Positions 16,408-26,694 of a DNA stretch of 45,839 nucleotides are shown one piece after another. Below the pieces are notes generated by a model. It did no database searches. It saw only the letters and a list, made by a program, of their open reading frames with translations, and was not told where the DNA came from. Origin of the DNA: an uncultured Prevotella sp. (lineage in GTDB: Bacteria > Bacteroidota > Bacteroidia > Bacteroidales > Bacteroidaceae). The position numbers and the translations under genes were made by a program. Each line of letters begins with the position of its first letter. The stretch's first letter is position 1. The stretch spans positions 1 through 45,839 of the forward strand of contig CALUFA010000019.1 of NCBI GenBank assembly GCA_944319795.1, written 5' to 3'.

Positions 16408-18395
16408 TGTGTGTTATGGATTATAGTTTTGTATTTTTAATACTCTTATTGCCTGCTCTCACGTTCATCCTGCTCGGACTTGCCGGAATGAAAATGTCCC
16501 ACAAGGTCGCAGGACTGATAGGTACGTGTTCGTTGGCAATTGTGACTGTGTTGTGTTATTACACGGCGTTCGAGTATTTCCTCGTCCAGGGAAGGGATGT
16601 CGCCACAGGGCTTTATCCTACGGTTACCGTGTTCGACATTACGTGGTTGAAGTTTTCAGAGCTTCTTACGTTTAACATAGGTTTCCGCATAACGCCTATT
16701 TCGGCCATGATGCTCATCGTTATTTCGACGGTCAGCTTTATGGTGCATATCTATTCGTTCGGATATATGCACGGTGAGAAGGGATTCCAGCGTTATTACG
16801 CATTCCTGAGCCTTTTCACCATGTCAATGCTCGGCTTGGTTGTGGCTACCAACATTTTCCAGATGTATCTTTTCTGGGAGCTTGTAGGTGTAAGCTCATA
16901 CTTGCTTATCGGTTTCTATTATCCGTTGCATGCAGCTGTGGCCGCATCGAAGAAGGCATTCATCGTTACGCGTTTCGCCGATTTGTTCTTCCTCATAGGT
17001 ATCTTGTTCTACAGTTTCTATGTCGGAACGTTCAATTACGACCTTACGGCTATGGCTCCGGCACAGATGGGTGCGCTCCAGCACGCTGGTTGGATCATGC
17101 CGGCGGCGTTGTTCCTCATGTTCATCGGTGGTGCCGGTAAGAGTGCCATGTTCCCGTTGCACATTTGGTTGCCCGACGCAATGGAAGGCCCTACGCCTGT
17201 CAGTGCGTTGATCCACGCCGCAACGATGGTTGTCGCAGGTGTTTATCTCGTTGCAAGCCTGTTCCCGTTGTTCGTCGAGTTTGCTCCTAACGCGTTGCAT
17301 TGGGTTGCTTACATTGCCGCTTTCACGGCATTCTATGCAGCCGCCGTTGCTTGCTGCCAGAGCGATATTAAGCGAGTTTTGGCTTTCTCTACGATTTCGC
17401 AGATAGGCTTCATGCTCGTTGCTCTCGGCGTTTGCATGCCTGATCCCGAACTTGGCAAGGTTGCCATGACAGAGGAATATGCCGACGTAAACGGCCTCGG
17501 CTATATGGCCGGCATGTACCACTTGTTCACCCACGCTATGTTCAAGGCTTGCTTGTTCCTCGGCGCAGGATGCATTATCCACGCCGTTCACTCGAACGAG
17601 AAGATGTACATGGGCGGTTTGCGCAAGTACATGCCTATAACGCATTGGACATTCCTTATTTCATGTCTCGCTATTGCCGGTATTCCGTTCTTCTCGGGCT
17701 TCTGCTCAAAGGATGAGATTCTCGTTGCATGCTATAACTTCTCGCCGGTGATGGGAGTTATTATGAGCGGCATCGCTGCTATGACGGCGTTCTACATGTT
17801 CCGTTTGTATTACTCTATTTTCTGGGGCAAGAGCTATTACGAGACCCACAAGGCAGAGGGTGCCCATCAGCCTCACGAGGCTCCGTCGACGATGACGATA
17901 CCTCTTATAGTGCTTTCTGCCATAACTATGCTTGTCGGCATCTTCGGAACGCTGCACGTATTTGAGTTCGGCGAGTTCGTTTCAGCCAACGGTATAGGTT
18001 TCGGTACTCACACGAATTGGGCCGTGGCTGCTTCAAGTACGATTCTCGCCCTTTGCGGCATCGCCCTTGCTACTTATATGTATAAAGGTGAAGAAACTCC
18101 CGTTGCCGACATGTTGGCAAAGAAGTTCCCGCGCCTGCACCAGGCAGCTTACCGCCGCTTCTATCTTGACGAGGTTTGGATGTTCGTAACCCACAAGATC
18201 ATCTTCCGTTGCGTAAGCCGTCCTTTGGCTTGGTTCGACCGTCATGTTGTCGACGGAGCCATGAACTTCATGGCTTGGGGCGCAAACGAGGGAGGCGAGA
18301 GCATCCGCGGTTGGCAGAGCGGCGACGTGCGCCAGTATGCGGTATGGTTCCTTACCGGAACGATTGCGTTAGTCTTGATATGTATTTGTCTATAA
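16407..18395 (+). CDS. nuoL: NADH-quinone oxidoreductase subunit L
   Basis: The distal antiporter-like proton-pumping subunit, 662 residues. It contains the antiporter core (WELVGVSSYLLIGFYY, GKSAMFPLHIWLPDAMEGPTPVSALIHAATMV, and FSTISQIGFM) and ends in a long C-terminal part compatible with the lateral helix. A second ATG at 16416 (MDYSFV) is an alternative start. It is followed by nuoM after 15 nt. Confidence 0.96.
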   Translation: MCVMDYSFVFLILLLPALTFILLGLAGMKMSHKVAGLIGTCSLAIVTVLCYYTAFEYFLVQGRDVATGLYPTVTVFDITWLKFSELLTFNIGFRITPISAMMLIVISTVSFMVHIYSFGYMHGEKGFQRYYAFLSLFTMSMLGLVVATNIFQMYLFWELVGVSSYLLIGFYYPLHAAVAASKKAFIVTRFADLFFLIGILFYSFYVGTFNYDLTAMAPAQMGALQHAGWIMPAALFLMFIGGAGKSAMFPLHIWLPDAMEGPTPVSALIHAATMVVAGVYLVASLFPLFVEFAPNALHWVAYIAAFTAFYAAAVACCQSDIKRVLAFSTISQIGFMLVALGVCMPDPELGKVAMTEEYADVNGLGYMAGMYHLFTHAMFKACLFLGAGCIIHAVHSNEKMYMGGLRKYMPITHWTFLISCLAIAGIPFFSGFCSKDEILVACYNFSPVMGVIMSGIAAMTAFYMFRLYYSIFWGKSYYETHKAEGAHQPHEAPSTMTIPLIVLSAITMLVGIFGTLHVFEFGEFVSANGIGFGTHTNWAVAASSTILALCGIALATYMYKGEETPVADMLAKKFPRLHQAAYRRFYLDEVWMFVTHKIIFRCVSRPLAWFDRHVVDGAMNFMAWGANEGGESIRGWQSGDVRQYAVWFLTGTIALVLICICL

Positions 18396-18410
18396 AAGAA
18401 AACCGGTAAA

Positions 18411-19916
18411 ATGAGTATATTAAGTTTATTTGTAGTAATTCCCGCGCTTATGTTGCTCGGCCTTTGGCTGGCAAGAAACCTCAACCAGGTGCGCGGCGTT
18501 ATGGTGACGGGAGCCTCATGCTTGCTGCTCTTGTCTATCTGGCTGACGGTTGCGTTCATACAGATGCGTGCCGGTGGCAATACCGACGAGATGCTTTTCA
18601 CTGACAGCATTCCGTGGTTCGAGCCTTTGAATATTGAATACGCAGTCGGCGTTGACGGAATTTCGGTTGTAATGTTGCTCTTGTCGAGCATCATCGTTTT
18701 CACCGGAACGTTCGCTTCTTGGCAGCTTAAGCCCCTCACTAAGGAGTATTTCCTTTGGTTTACGCTGTTGAGCACCGGCGTTTACGGATTCTTCATCAGC
18801 ATCGACATGTTCACCATGTTCATGTTCTACGAGGTTGCGCTTATCCCCATGTACCTTCTTATCGGCGTATGGGGCAGCGGCCACAAGGAATATTCGGCCA
18901 TGAAGCTGACCCTCATGCTTATGGGAGGTTCGGCATTGCTCATTCTCGGTATTCTCGGAATATATTTCGGCAGTGGTGCAACCACGATGAACGTGCTTGA
19001 GATCGCCCAACTGCACAACATTCCGGTCGACCTTCAGAAAGTGTTCTTCCCGTTCGTGTTCGTTGGTTTCGGCGTGCTCGGCGCATTGTTCCCGTTCCAC
19101 ACATGGAGTCCTGACGGTCACGCTTCTGCGCCTACCGCAGTGTCGATGCTTCACGCCGGCGTGCTCATGAAGTTGGGAGGCTACGGATGCTTCCGCATAG
19201 CAATGTTCCTTTTGCCTGAGGCTGCCCACGAGTTGGCATGGATATTCCTCATACTGACCACCATATCAGTGGTTTACGGAGCTTTGTCGGCATGCGTTCA
19301 GACCGACCTGAAGTACATCAACGCTTATTCGTCGGTGTCACACTGCGGCCTCGTTCTCTTCGCCCTTCTCATGATGACCAAGACTGCTTGCACGGGAGCA
19401 ATCCTCCAGATGCTTTCACACGGATTGATGACGGCCCTCTTCTTCGCCCTTATCGGTATGATTTACGGCCGTACCCATACGCGTGACGTGCGCCAGTTGG
19501 GCGGTTTGATGAAGATAATGCCGTTCCTCAGCGTCGGTTACGTTGTTGCCGGTCTTGCCAACCTCGGTCTGCCCGGCTTCTCGGGATTCGTCGCCGAGAT
19601 GACCATCTTCGTAGGTTCGTTCGCCAACAACGATGTGTTCCACCGCACGGCCACAATCATTGCTTGTACGAGTATCGTCGTAACGGCGGTTTACATCCTG
19701 CGCGTTGTCGGCAAGATTCTGTACGGCAAGGTTGCCGATCCGCATTATGAGACCCTCACCGATGCAACTTGGGACGAGCGCGTAGCCGTATGCTGCCTCA
19801 TCTTCTGCGTGGCAGGTCTCGGTATCGCTCCGCTTTGGGCGAGCGAGGTTATCGACGACGCCTTGGTTCCTATCATCGACCACTTAAACAATGTTTCAGC
19901 TTTTGCGGCAATATGA
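18411..19916 (+). CDS. nuoM: NADH-quinone oxidoreductase subunit M
   Basis: An antiporter-like proton-pumping membrane subunit, 501 residues. Typical features are FYEVALIPMYLLIGVWG with the key glutamate, LFPFHTWSPDGHASAPTAVSMLHAGVLMK, and YSSVSHCGLVLF. The stop codon is followed after 3 nt by a family A element that fills the gap to nuoN. Confidence 0.96.
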   Translation: MSILSLFVVIPALMLLGLWLARNLNQVRGVMVTGASCLLLLSIWLTVAFIQMRAGGNTDEMLFTDSIPWFEPLNIEYAVGVDGISVVMLLLSSIIVFTGTFASWQLKPLTKEYFLWFTLLSTGVYGFFISIDMFTMFMFYEVALIPMYLLIGVWGSGHKEYSAMKLTLMLMGGSALLILGILGIYFGSGATTMNVLEIAQLHNIPVDLQKVFFPFVFVGFGVLGALFPFHTWSPDGHASAPTAVSMLHAGVLMKLGGYGCFRIAMFLLPEAAHELAWIFLILTTISVVYGALSACVQTDLKYINAYSSVSHCGLVLFALLMMTKTACTGAILQMLSHGLMTALFFALIGMIYGRTHTRDVRQLGGLMKIMPFLSVGYVVAGLANLGLPGFSGFVAEMTIFVGSFANNDVFHRTATIIACTSIVVTAVYILRVVGKILYGKVADPHYETLTDATWDERVAVCCLIFCVAGLGIAPLWASEVIDDALVPIIDHLNNVSAFAAI

Positions 19917-19919
19917 TGA

Positions 19920-19993
19920 AAGCAGACAAGTGACGAGCAGTCAGCAGACAAGGCATGTCTCCTTGTTGCTTGTCAACTTGTCACTTGTCAACT
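19920..19993. repeat. Family A element between nuoM and nuoN
   Basis: The left arm is GCAGACAAGTGACGAGCAG-like and the right arm CTTGTCAACTTGTCACTTG-like. The core CAAGGCATGTCTCCTTG can itself pair. The element starts 3 nt after the nuoM stop and ends at CTAAAAAATAA, just before the nuoN start. It is one of the shortest copies. Confidence 0.88.
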
Positions 19994-20007
19994 AAAAAAT
20001 AAGAACA

Positions 20008-21444
20008 ATGAATTACAGTCAATTTTTAAACATGATACCGGAGGCCACGTTGATGGCCATCCTCATAATCGTCTTCATTGCCGACTTCGCTTCGTCGCGC
20101 AAAGGTGAGCGTAGGTGGTTCAATCCGCTGGTGTGCTTGTTGATGCTTGTACAGGTCGTGGTTTCAGCAGTACCCCAAGAGCCTACTTCGGCATTCGGCG
20201 GCATGTATGTCACCACGGCTGCGGTAAACGTAATGAAGACCATCCTTGCTGCCGGTACGCTCATTGTGGTCATCCAGAGCCGCAAGTGGCTCAGCCGTAC
20301 CGACACGAGCTTCAAGGAAGGCGAGTTCTACATGCTTGTAATTTCCACGCTGTTGGGTATGAACATGATGATGAGCTCCGGCCACTTCCTGATGTTCTAC
20401 CTCGGTCTTGAAATGGCTTCGGTGCCTATGGCCTGCTTGGTAGCTTTGGATAAATACCGCCACAACTCGGCCGAAGGCGCTGCCAAGTTCATCCTTACGG
20501 CCACGTTCTCAAGCGGCATAATGCTTTACGGCATATCGTTCATTTACGGTGCCGCCGGCACTCTTTATTTCGATGACGTTGCGGCAGTCCTCTCTGCGCA
20601 CAATAATCTCACGATGTCAATCATGGGCATGGTGTTCTTCTTCAGCGGATTGGGCTTCAAGATAAGCCTCGTGCCGTTCCATTTCTGGACGGCCGACGCT
20701 TACCAGGGCGCCCCGACAACCGTTACCGGTTACCTGAGCGTCATCTCCAAAGGTGCCGCAGCATTCACGCTTATGGCCATCCTGATGAAGGTGTTCGCTC
20801 CTATGACCGAGTATTGGACGGTAGTGCTCTACGTCTTGGTTGTGCTTACGATTACCGTCGGCAACCTTTTCGCAATCCGCCAGAAGGACCTGAAGCGCTT
20901 CATGGCCTTCAGTTCAATCTCACAGGCAGGCTACATCATGTTGGCCGTTATCGGCGACAGCGCTATGGGCGTGGCCGCATTGTCTTACTATGTGCTCGTT
21001 TACGTAGTTGCCAACCTTGCCGTATTCACCGTAATCAGCGTGGTTGAGGAAAACAACGGCGGCACTACCGACATGGACGCCTACAACGGTTTCTACACAA
21101 CCAACCCGAAACTGTCGCTGCTCATGACGTTCGCGCTGTTCTCGCTCGCCGGCATTCCGCCGTTCGCAGGCATGTTCAGCAAGTTCTTCGTGTTCATGGC
21201 TGCAGCCCAGCAGGGTTCTCCGCTTACATACTTGGTAGTATTCATAGCTTTGGTGAACACCGTAGTGAGCCTTTACTACTATCTGCTTATCGTCAAGGCC
21301 ATGTACATCAAGCACTCGGATGCTCCGCTGCCTACGTTCAAGAGCGACGGCAACACCAAGCTCGCCCTCGCCCTCTGTACGGCCGGCGTGCTGCTCTTCG
21401 GCGTATGCAGTTTCTTCTACGACTGGATTGAAGTAGCGGCTTGA
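20008..21444 (+). CDS. nuoN: NADH-quinone oxidoreductase subunit N
   Basis: The third antiporter-like membrane subunit, 478 residues and the last gene of the nuo operon. Motifs include [45 protein letters not shown] and [12 protein letters not shown]. The start is preceded by the A-rich context shared with other genes downstream of family A elements. No clear terminator was seen in the 140 nt after it. Confidence 0.96.
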   Translation: MNYSQFLNMIPEATLMAILIIVFIADFASSRKGERRWFNPLVCLLMLVQVVVSAVPQEPTSAFGGMYVTTAAVNVMKTILAAGTLIVVIQSRKWLSRTDTSFKEGEFYMLVISTLLGMNMMMSSGHFLMFYLGLEMASVPMACLVALDKYRHNSAEGAAKFILTATFSSGIMLYGISFIYGAAGTLYFDDVAAVLSAHNNLTMSIMGMVFFFSGLGFKISLVPFHFWTADAYQGAPTTVTGYLSVISKGAAAFTLMAILMKVFAPMTEYWTVVLYVLVVLTITVGNLFAIRQKDLKRFMAFSSISQAGYIMLAVIGDSAMGVAALSYYVLVYVVANLAVFTVISVVEENNGGTTDMDAYNGFYTTNPKLSLLMTFALFSLAGIPPFAGMFSKFFVFMAAAQQGSPLTYLVVFIALVNTVVSLYYYLLIVKAMYIKHSDAPLPTFKSDGNTKLALALCTAGVLLFGVCSFFYDWIEVAA

Positions 21445-21586
21445 TTTTCAGGCAAGCAGGCATCATGAAATATTGATAAGTTTTTTTATTTGACAAAAGG
21501 CTTAATTTTATAAGTAGCGGGCGGATAAGGTAAATGTGCCTTGTCCGCCGTTCTTGTTTATTGTCCACCGTTATTGAATCAAGAAA

Positions 21587-22021
21587 ATGCCGATTGAAAA
21601 ACAACAAATACCGTATGGTTACGCCCGTTGCCTTGACGGCGCTTGCCCTTTGGCCGGAACGTGCCTGCGTGCGATAGCTTGGAAGATGTCAGATACTTCC
21701 GACGAGTTCGTCACGATTGTAAATCCTGCGTTAGTTACCGCTTCGGCCGGTTGCCCTTATTACCGCAACAGCGCTCCTGAGCGCTACGCCCGCGGCTTTA
21801 CACTGATGCAAAAGCGTATGTATCCAGACCAATACGCTGCCTTCATGCGTGAGTGCATACAGCGTTTCGGCCGCAACGAGTATTTCAAGCGCAGGCGCGG
21901 CGAAACGCCTATGCCGCTTGCCGAACAGTCTTTCGTCCGCGACGTGCTGCGTAGGGTAGGGGTGCCGGCTGACTTGGAGTTTGATGCTTACGAAGAGCGC
22001 GTAAACTGGAAAGGCGAGTGA
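21587..22021 (+). CDS. Small conserved protein, DUF6078-like
   Basis: A 144-residue soluble protein with no signal peptide or membrane segment. It begins with a cysteine pattern, ARCLDGACPLAGTCLR, and has another cysteine in the CPYYR stretch near residue 57. This resembles the DUF6078 family found in Bacteroidales, whose function is unknown; a structural or metal-binding role for the cysteines is possible. It follows nuoN by 142 nt and is convergent with the helicase gene. The 22022-22288 gap after it is AT-rich, and I see no gene or clear hairpin there. Confidence 0.7.
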   Translation: MPIEKQQIPYGYARCLDGACPLAGTCLRAIAWKMSDTSDEFVTIVNPALVTASAGCPYYRNSAPERYARGFTLMQKRMYPDQYAAFMRECIQRFGRNEYFKRRRGETPMPLAEQSFVRDVLRRVGVPADLEFDAYEERVNWKGE

Positions 22022-22288
22022 TTTTAATTGCTATGATGTAGTGCCTTGTGCCTGTTTTTCGTCGGTACTTTTTGTTGAATACTTCAGTATTAATTGCCGA
22101 TTATTCGAGTATCAGCCGTTAGTACTTATATCGTGTAAGGTTTTCAATATAGGTTGCTTATGGCGGATAGTGTGAGTTAGGTATGAGTAATAACACGGGT
22201 TCTGCGTAAGAAATAATAAAATGACGTAAGTTCGGTATAAGAAAAACGTGAATTTGGGCCTATGTTCCACATCGCTTTTGTCGACATT

Positions 22289-23998
22289 TCATTTCATCTT
22301 TTCCAACCGTCGCTTAGGTTCTGGGGCATCGGGCCATAGTTCGAGTGCCTTGCGGTAGTTGGCTGCGGCGGCTTCAGGCATGTGCTCGCGTTCGCATTCC
22401 TTGCCGAGCATGGTGTATTCGGCGGCGAGACGTTTCAGGAACTTTTGCTGTTTTTCTTTTTCCTCGCGCAGTTTCCGGTTCTCTTCACGCAGGGTGTTTA
22501 TTATGCCGAGCTTGCGCCTTATCAGGCGTTTGGCCGAAGGCTTTTCTATGTCGTACCTGTGGTGTATGGCACGGAAGAATGCTGCGAGTGCCGTGTCGAA
22601 GTCGCCTTTGTCGAATGCGGCCGCAGCGTCGTGGTATTCCTTGTCGGCGGCTGATTCCTTCAGTGCTCCGTTTATCAGCCTTGCGTCGTTGTAGTTGCGT
22701 GCGAACTGTTTTATTTCCTGCCTTACGAATACGTCTTGCCGTCGCAGCGGCGAGGCGAGGCTGATGCCGTTGAGCGACGTGCAGCGCGACAGGGCGACGT
22801 ATGCCTGGCCGCCGGCGAACACTCCGCCGGTGAAGTCGATGTTCACCCGGTTGAACGTCAGCCCTTGGCTCTTGTGTACGGTGATGGCCCATGCCAGGCG
22901 TATTGGAAACTGGATGTAGCTGCCGATCTCTTCTTCTTCTATTTTCTTTTCCTTCTCGTTGAACGTGTAGCGCATGTTGCTCCAGCGTTCGCGCCGCACG
23001 TCGTGCTCCTGTCCGTCTTCGGTTATGATGTATAGCGCGCCTTGTTCTTCGTCGAGTCCTTCTATTATTCCGAGCGTGCCGTTCACCCAGCGGCGGTCCA
23101 TGTCGTTCTTTATGAATATTATTTGCGCGCCGGGCTTCACGTCGAGTTCTACGGGTGTCGGCAGGCTCGATTCAGGGAAGTCGCCCTTCACTTCGCCGTG
23201 GAGTGTCGTCGGTTCTCCCGGCAGTTCGGCCAAGTGCTGTTCGTTTATGTAGTCGACGGTGTCGCGGCGCGTCGACAGCGTTATCGCCAGGCGGCCGTCG
23301 TCGCCTCCGTTAGGTCGGCCTACGCGTGAGTTGAGCGCGCGCAGGTCGGCGTCGGTGGCGTCGGTCGTGCGTATGTGGTCGAGTATGGATATGAACGAGG
23401 GGTCGGTCTGCCTGTAAACTTTGTGCAGCTCTATGCTTACAAGGCTCATTTCGTGCCAGATGCGTGCGCCGAAGAAAAACGTTGTAGGGTAGTAGGGGTG
23501 GAGCATCCGCCGTTCGTCTTCTTTTATGACGGGTTCTAATTGGTAAATGTCGCCGACGAGCAATAGTTGCTTGCCGCCGAACGGTTGGCGCATGTTACGC
23601 GAGTAAACGCGCAATACCTTGTCGATAAAGTCGATGATGTCTGCGCGCACCATGCTTATCTCGTCTATTATAATCAGCTCGACTTCACGCAGTATCTTGC
23701 ATTTTTCCGACGTATATTTCAGCGTTCCGCGCAGATTGCGGATAGAGTAGCGTGAGTCGTCGGGCAGCAACGGGTGGAACGGCAGCTTGAAGAAGCTGTG
23801 CAGCGTAGTGCCTCCGGCGTTGATTGCGGCGATGCCCGTAGGTGCAAGTACGACGTGCTTTTTCTTAGTAGTGGCGCAGATGTGGCGCAAGAATGTAGAC
23901 TTGCCCGTCCCCGCTTTTCCCGTCAGGAAAAGCGAGCGCTGCGTATATTGTATTATCTGCAGGGCTTGTTGGAACTCTGTGTTGTCGAGGTCGAGCAT
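22289..23998 (-). CDS. Pif1/RecD-type superfamily 1 DNA helicase
   Basis: An ATP-dependent 5'-3' type helicase of 569 residues. Walker A GKAGTGKST is at 27-35, Walker B IIIDEISM near 110. The block HKSQGLTFNRVNID followed by YVALSRCTSLNGI matches the C-terminal RecA-like fold of Pif1/Dda/RecD2 proteins. The last 110 residues hold a charged coiled-coil-like segment (REENRKLREEKEKQQKFLKR) and TPR-like helices, a common extension in Bacteroidetes homologues. It probably acts in replication-fork or recombination processing. It lies downstream of the PBP1A gene across a family B element. Confidence 0.9.
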   Translation of the reverse strand: MLDLDNTEFQQALQIIQYTQRSLFLTGKAGTGKSTFLRHICATTKKKHVVLAPTGIAAINAGGTTLHSFFKLPFHPLLPDDSRYSIRNLRGTLKYTSEKCKILREVELIIIDEISMVRADIIDFIDKVLRVYSRNMRQPFGGKQLLLVGDIYQLEPVIKEDERRMLHPYYPTTFFFGARIWHEMSLVSIELHKVYRQTDPSFISILDHIRTTDATDADLRALNSRVGRPNGGDDGRLAITLSTRRDTVDYINEQHLAELPGEPTTLHGEVKGDFPESSLPTPVELDVKPGAQIIFIKNDMDRRWVNGTLGIIEGLDEEQGALYIITEDGQEHDVRRERWSNMRYTFNEKEKKIEEEEIGSYIQFPIRLAWAITVHKSQGLTFNRVNIDFTGGVFAGGQAYVALSRCTSLNGISLASPLRRQDVFVRQEIKQFARNYNDARLINGALKESAADKEYHDAAAAFDKGDFDTALAAFFRAIHHRYDIEKPSAKRLIRRKLGIINTLREENRKLREEKEKQQKFLKRLAAEYTMLGKECEREHMPEAAAANYRKALELWPDAPEPKRRLEKMK

Positions 23999-24008
23999 CG
24001 TGGAAGGA

Positions 24009-24111
24009 TGAAAAAGTGAGAAGGTGAAAGGGTGGAAAGGTGAGAAGGTGGAAATCCCGATAATTATCTTGTTCTTTTCACCTTTTCACTTTTTCACCCT
24101 TTCACCTTTTA
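24009..24111. repeat. Family B element between the PBP1A and helicase genes
   Basis: The left arm (24009-24053) is made of GTGAGAAG/GTGAAAGG/GTGGAAAG units. The right arm (24075-24110) is made of TTTTCACC/TTTTCACT/TTTCACCC units, its reverse complement, around a roughly 20-nt centre. It occupies the full gap from the PBP1A stop (24112) to 10 nt before the helicase start. The architecture matches family A, but the 8-bp unit is different. Confidence 0.85.
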
Positions 24112-26646
24112 TTAGAGGTCTTCAAATCTTATTACTTCTTCGTGCGGCTTGTCGTTTTTCTTCTTTTGTTCAGGTTGTTTCTCTTCCTGTTGCCGCGGTT
24201 GGCTTGGCGCAGCGTTCAAGGCGTTGCCCGTCACCATCTGTTCAAGCACGTTCATTGCGTGGCTGGCGTGGTCGGCTGCGAGCGAGTCGAGCGTCAGCGA
24301 GTCGAGCGCGGCGGTGTCCTTCTTAGCCGGGTAGTAGCTGTCGCAGAGGTACATGTCGCGTGTTATGTCGTCGTCTTGCGGTTTGTTGAACTTGCCGTGG
24401 TATTTGGCGAATGCCGGGTCGCCCATTACTGACTGCAGGAAGTAGCCGCAGATGGGCAGTGCCGTGCGGCTGCCTTGCCCGAGCGCTCCGGTGCGGAAGT
24501 GTATGCTGCGGTATTCGCCGCCCACCCATGCGCCGCAAACGATCTTAGGGCTGACGCACATGAACCATGCGTCTGAATGGTTGTTGGAAGTTCCGGTCTT
24601 GCCGCCGAATTCGGTGTCCTGTGCCTTGCTGACGTATCCCCACAAGCTCTGCGACGTTCCGCCGGGTTCGCGCATTCCGCCCATGAGCAGTTGCTGCATG
24701 AAGAATGCGCTCTTGTAAGGTATTACTTGTTTTTCTTCCTCCTTGCTTGTGTACACCTCGCGTCCGTCCTTGTCGACGATACGCGTTACGAGTACTGGGG
24801 CTATGTGCTTGCCGTCGTTGGCTATGGTGCAGTAAGCGTTCACCATTTCAAGTAGGTTTACGTCCGACGAGCCGAGGGCGAGCGACGGTTGCTCGTCGAG
24901 CGGACTCTTTATTCCCATGTCGTGGGCCGTCTTTGCGATGTTCTTGATGCCCATTTCTTGTCCGAGCCTTACTGCCACCGAATTTATGCTTCGTGCGAAA
25001 GCCCCTTTCAATGGTATCGAGTCGCCCGAGAAGCGCCCATTGGCGTTTGTCGGCGTCCATGTGGTCATGCCGTGCTTCTGCTTGTCGTACACTTCCATGC
25101 GTATGTATTCGTCACGGCGTTTGTCGCAAGGCGTAAGTCCTTGGTTCATTGCCTCGGTATATACGAATAGCTTGAACGTAGAGCCGGGTTGGCGCATTGC
25201 CGTCACCTTGTCGTATTTCCACGAGTCGAAGTCGATGTCGCCCACCCACGCCTTGACGTGTCCTGTCTGCGGTTCCATGGCCACGAACGAGCAGTGCATG
25301 AACTTCACCATGTAGCGGATTGAGTCCAAGGTGCTCATCTCTTTCTCGATTGTGCCTTTTTCGTAGTCGAAGAGTTTTACTTTATGTGGCTTGTTGAGAT
25401 AGTAGGTTACGGAATCTGGCTGGTCGGGGAATTTTTGCACGAGCATCTTATATGCTGGTTGGCGTTTGGCTATGTCCTCGATGAACCCCGGTATTACTTG
25501 GTGGTTCTCGTCGCGCCACGGGTCTTGTCCAGCCCAATGGCGGTCGAAATTGCGCTGCACTTGGCGCATTTGTTTGCGTGCGGCTTCTTCTGCGTATTTC
25601 TGCATGCGGGTGTCGATGGTCGTGTATATCTTCAGTCCGCTGCTGTACAAGTCGTATCCGTTCTCCTTGCACCAGTCTTTCAAGTAGTTGGCTATCGCCT
25701 CGCGGAAGTACTTGGCTTGGCCGTCGTAGTTGCTCTCAACGCTGTAACTCAATTTGATGGGAATGGCACTGATTGAGTCGTATTCGGCTTTGGTGAGGTC
25801 GTTGTGCGTCATCATGTTGTGCAGTACGACGTTGCGCCGTTCAAGGCTGTTTTCGGGATGGCTGATAGGGTTGTAATACGTCGTAGCCTTAAGCATGCCT
25901 ACAAGTACGGCAGCCTGTTCGGCCGTAATCTCGGCCGGCGTGGTGTTGAAGTAAGTCTTGCATGCAGTCTTTATGCCGAATGCGTTTGAACCGAAGTCTA
26001 CGGTATTGGCGTACATTGTAAGTATCTCTTCCTTGTCGTAGAGCATTTCGAGTTTGGTGGCGATAATCCATTCCTTGCTCTTCATTATGAGCATGCGTAC
26101 GCCGGGGATATAGCCTAACAGGCCGGTCGAGTATTGCGTCCTAACGCGGAACATGTTCTTTGCCAGCTGCTGGGTGATGGTCGACGCTCCGCGTGCCTCG
26201 TGGCTGACGGCCATTTCCTTTGCCACGGCGAACAGGCCGATCGGGTCTACTCCGCGGTGCTTGTAGAAACGTTCGTCCTCGGTGTCGATCAAGGCTTTCC
26301 AAAATACAGGGTTTACGTCTTCGTATTTCACGGGAGTGCGGTTCTCGCTGAAATACTTGCCTATCATTACGCCGTCGGCACTGTATATCTCGGAAGCCTC
26401 GCTCGTCGTAGGTTTCTTGATCTGCGAGAAGCCGGGCGACTTACCGAAAAGCCAAAGGAAGTTGATGTCTACCATGCCGAGGTATATGAAGAACGCCACG
26501 AAGAGCGATAATATGACGGCAATTGTCTTCTTATACCACTTGCTACCGATGTAAAGCCCTTTGTACCAATGCCAAAAGGCTTTTATCTTGCGTATGCAGA
26601 ATGAAAAGATTCTGCCAATGCGCGAGTTCTTGAAGTTCTGAAACAT
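24112..26646 (-). CDS. mrcA: Penicillin-binding protein 1A (bifunctional transglycosylase/transpeptidase)
   Basis: A class A PBP that polymerises and cross-links peptidoglycan at the inner membrane. One membrane helix lies near residues 42-61. The GT51 domain follows with EDERFYKHRGVDPIG and GASTITQQLAKN. The transpeptidase has the catalytic SxxK motif in QPGSTFKLF, the SxN motif SINSVA and GGKTGTSN. The 844-residue length includes a polar, Q/K/E-rich C-terminal tail. It has its own promoter-like box at 26671-26678 next to the end of miaA. Confidence 0.96.
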   Translation of the reverse strand: MFQNFKNSRIGRIFSFCIRKIKAFWHWYKGLYIGSKWYKKTIAVILSLFVAFFIYLGMVDINFLWLFGKSPGFSQIKKPTTSEASEIYSADGVMIGKYFSENRTPVKYEDVNPVFWKALIDTEDERFYKHRGVDPIGLFAVAKEMAVSHEARGASTITQQLAKNMFRVRTQYSTGLLGYIPGVRMLIMKSKEWIIATKLEMLYDKEEILTMYANTVDFGSNAFGIKTACKTYFNTTPAEITAEQAAVLVGMLKATTYYNPISHPENSLERRNVVLHNMMTHNDLTKAEYDSISAIPIKLSYSVESNYDGQAKYFREAIANYLKDWCKENGYDLYSSGLKIYTTIDTRMQKYAEEAARKQMRQVQRNFDRHWAGQDPWRDENHQVIPGFIEDIAKRQPAYKMLVQKFPDQPDSVTYYLNKPHKVKLFDYEKGTIEKEMSTLDSIRYMVKFMHCSFVAMEPQTGHVKAWVGDIDFDSWKYDKVTAMRQPGSTFKLFVYTEAMNQGLTPCDKRRDEYIRMEVYDKQKHGMTTWTPTNANGRFSGDSIPLKGAFARSINSVAVRLGQEMGIKNIAKTAHDMGIKSPLDEQPSLALGSSDVNLLEMVNAYCTIANDGKHIAPVLVTRIVDKDGREVYTSKEEEKQVIPYKSAFFMQQLLMGGMREPGGTSQSLWGYVSKAQDTEFGGKTGTSNNHSDAWFMCVSPKIVCGAWVGGEYRSIHFRTGALGQGSRTALPICGYFLQSVMGDPAFAKYHGKFNKPQDDDITRDMYLCDSYYPAKKDTAALDSLTLDSLAADHASHAMNVLEQMVTGNALNAAPSQPRQQEEKQPEQKKKNDKPHEEVIRFEDL

Positions 26647-26670
26647 GATGTTCTATTTCGTTTTCTGTTG

Positions 26671-26678
26671 CAAAAGTA
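26671..26678 (-). promoter_or_regulatory. PBP1A gene promoter -7 box
   Basis: On the minus strand TACTTTTG followed by C, 24 nt upstream of the start, matching TAnnTTTG. No good -33 box is visible. Confidence 0.5.
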
Positions 26679-26694
26679 ACGAAAAAAGAGTATT

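Noticed and set aside
22022-22288. Small gene or RNA in the gap between convergent genes
   Set aside because: AT-rich with no convincing start, hairpin or tRNA-like fold.
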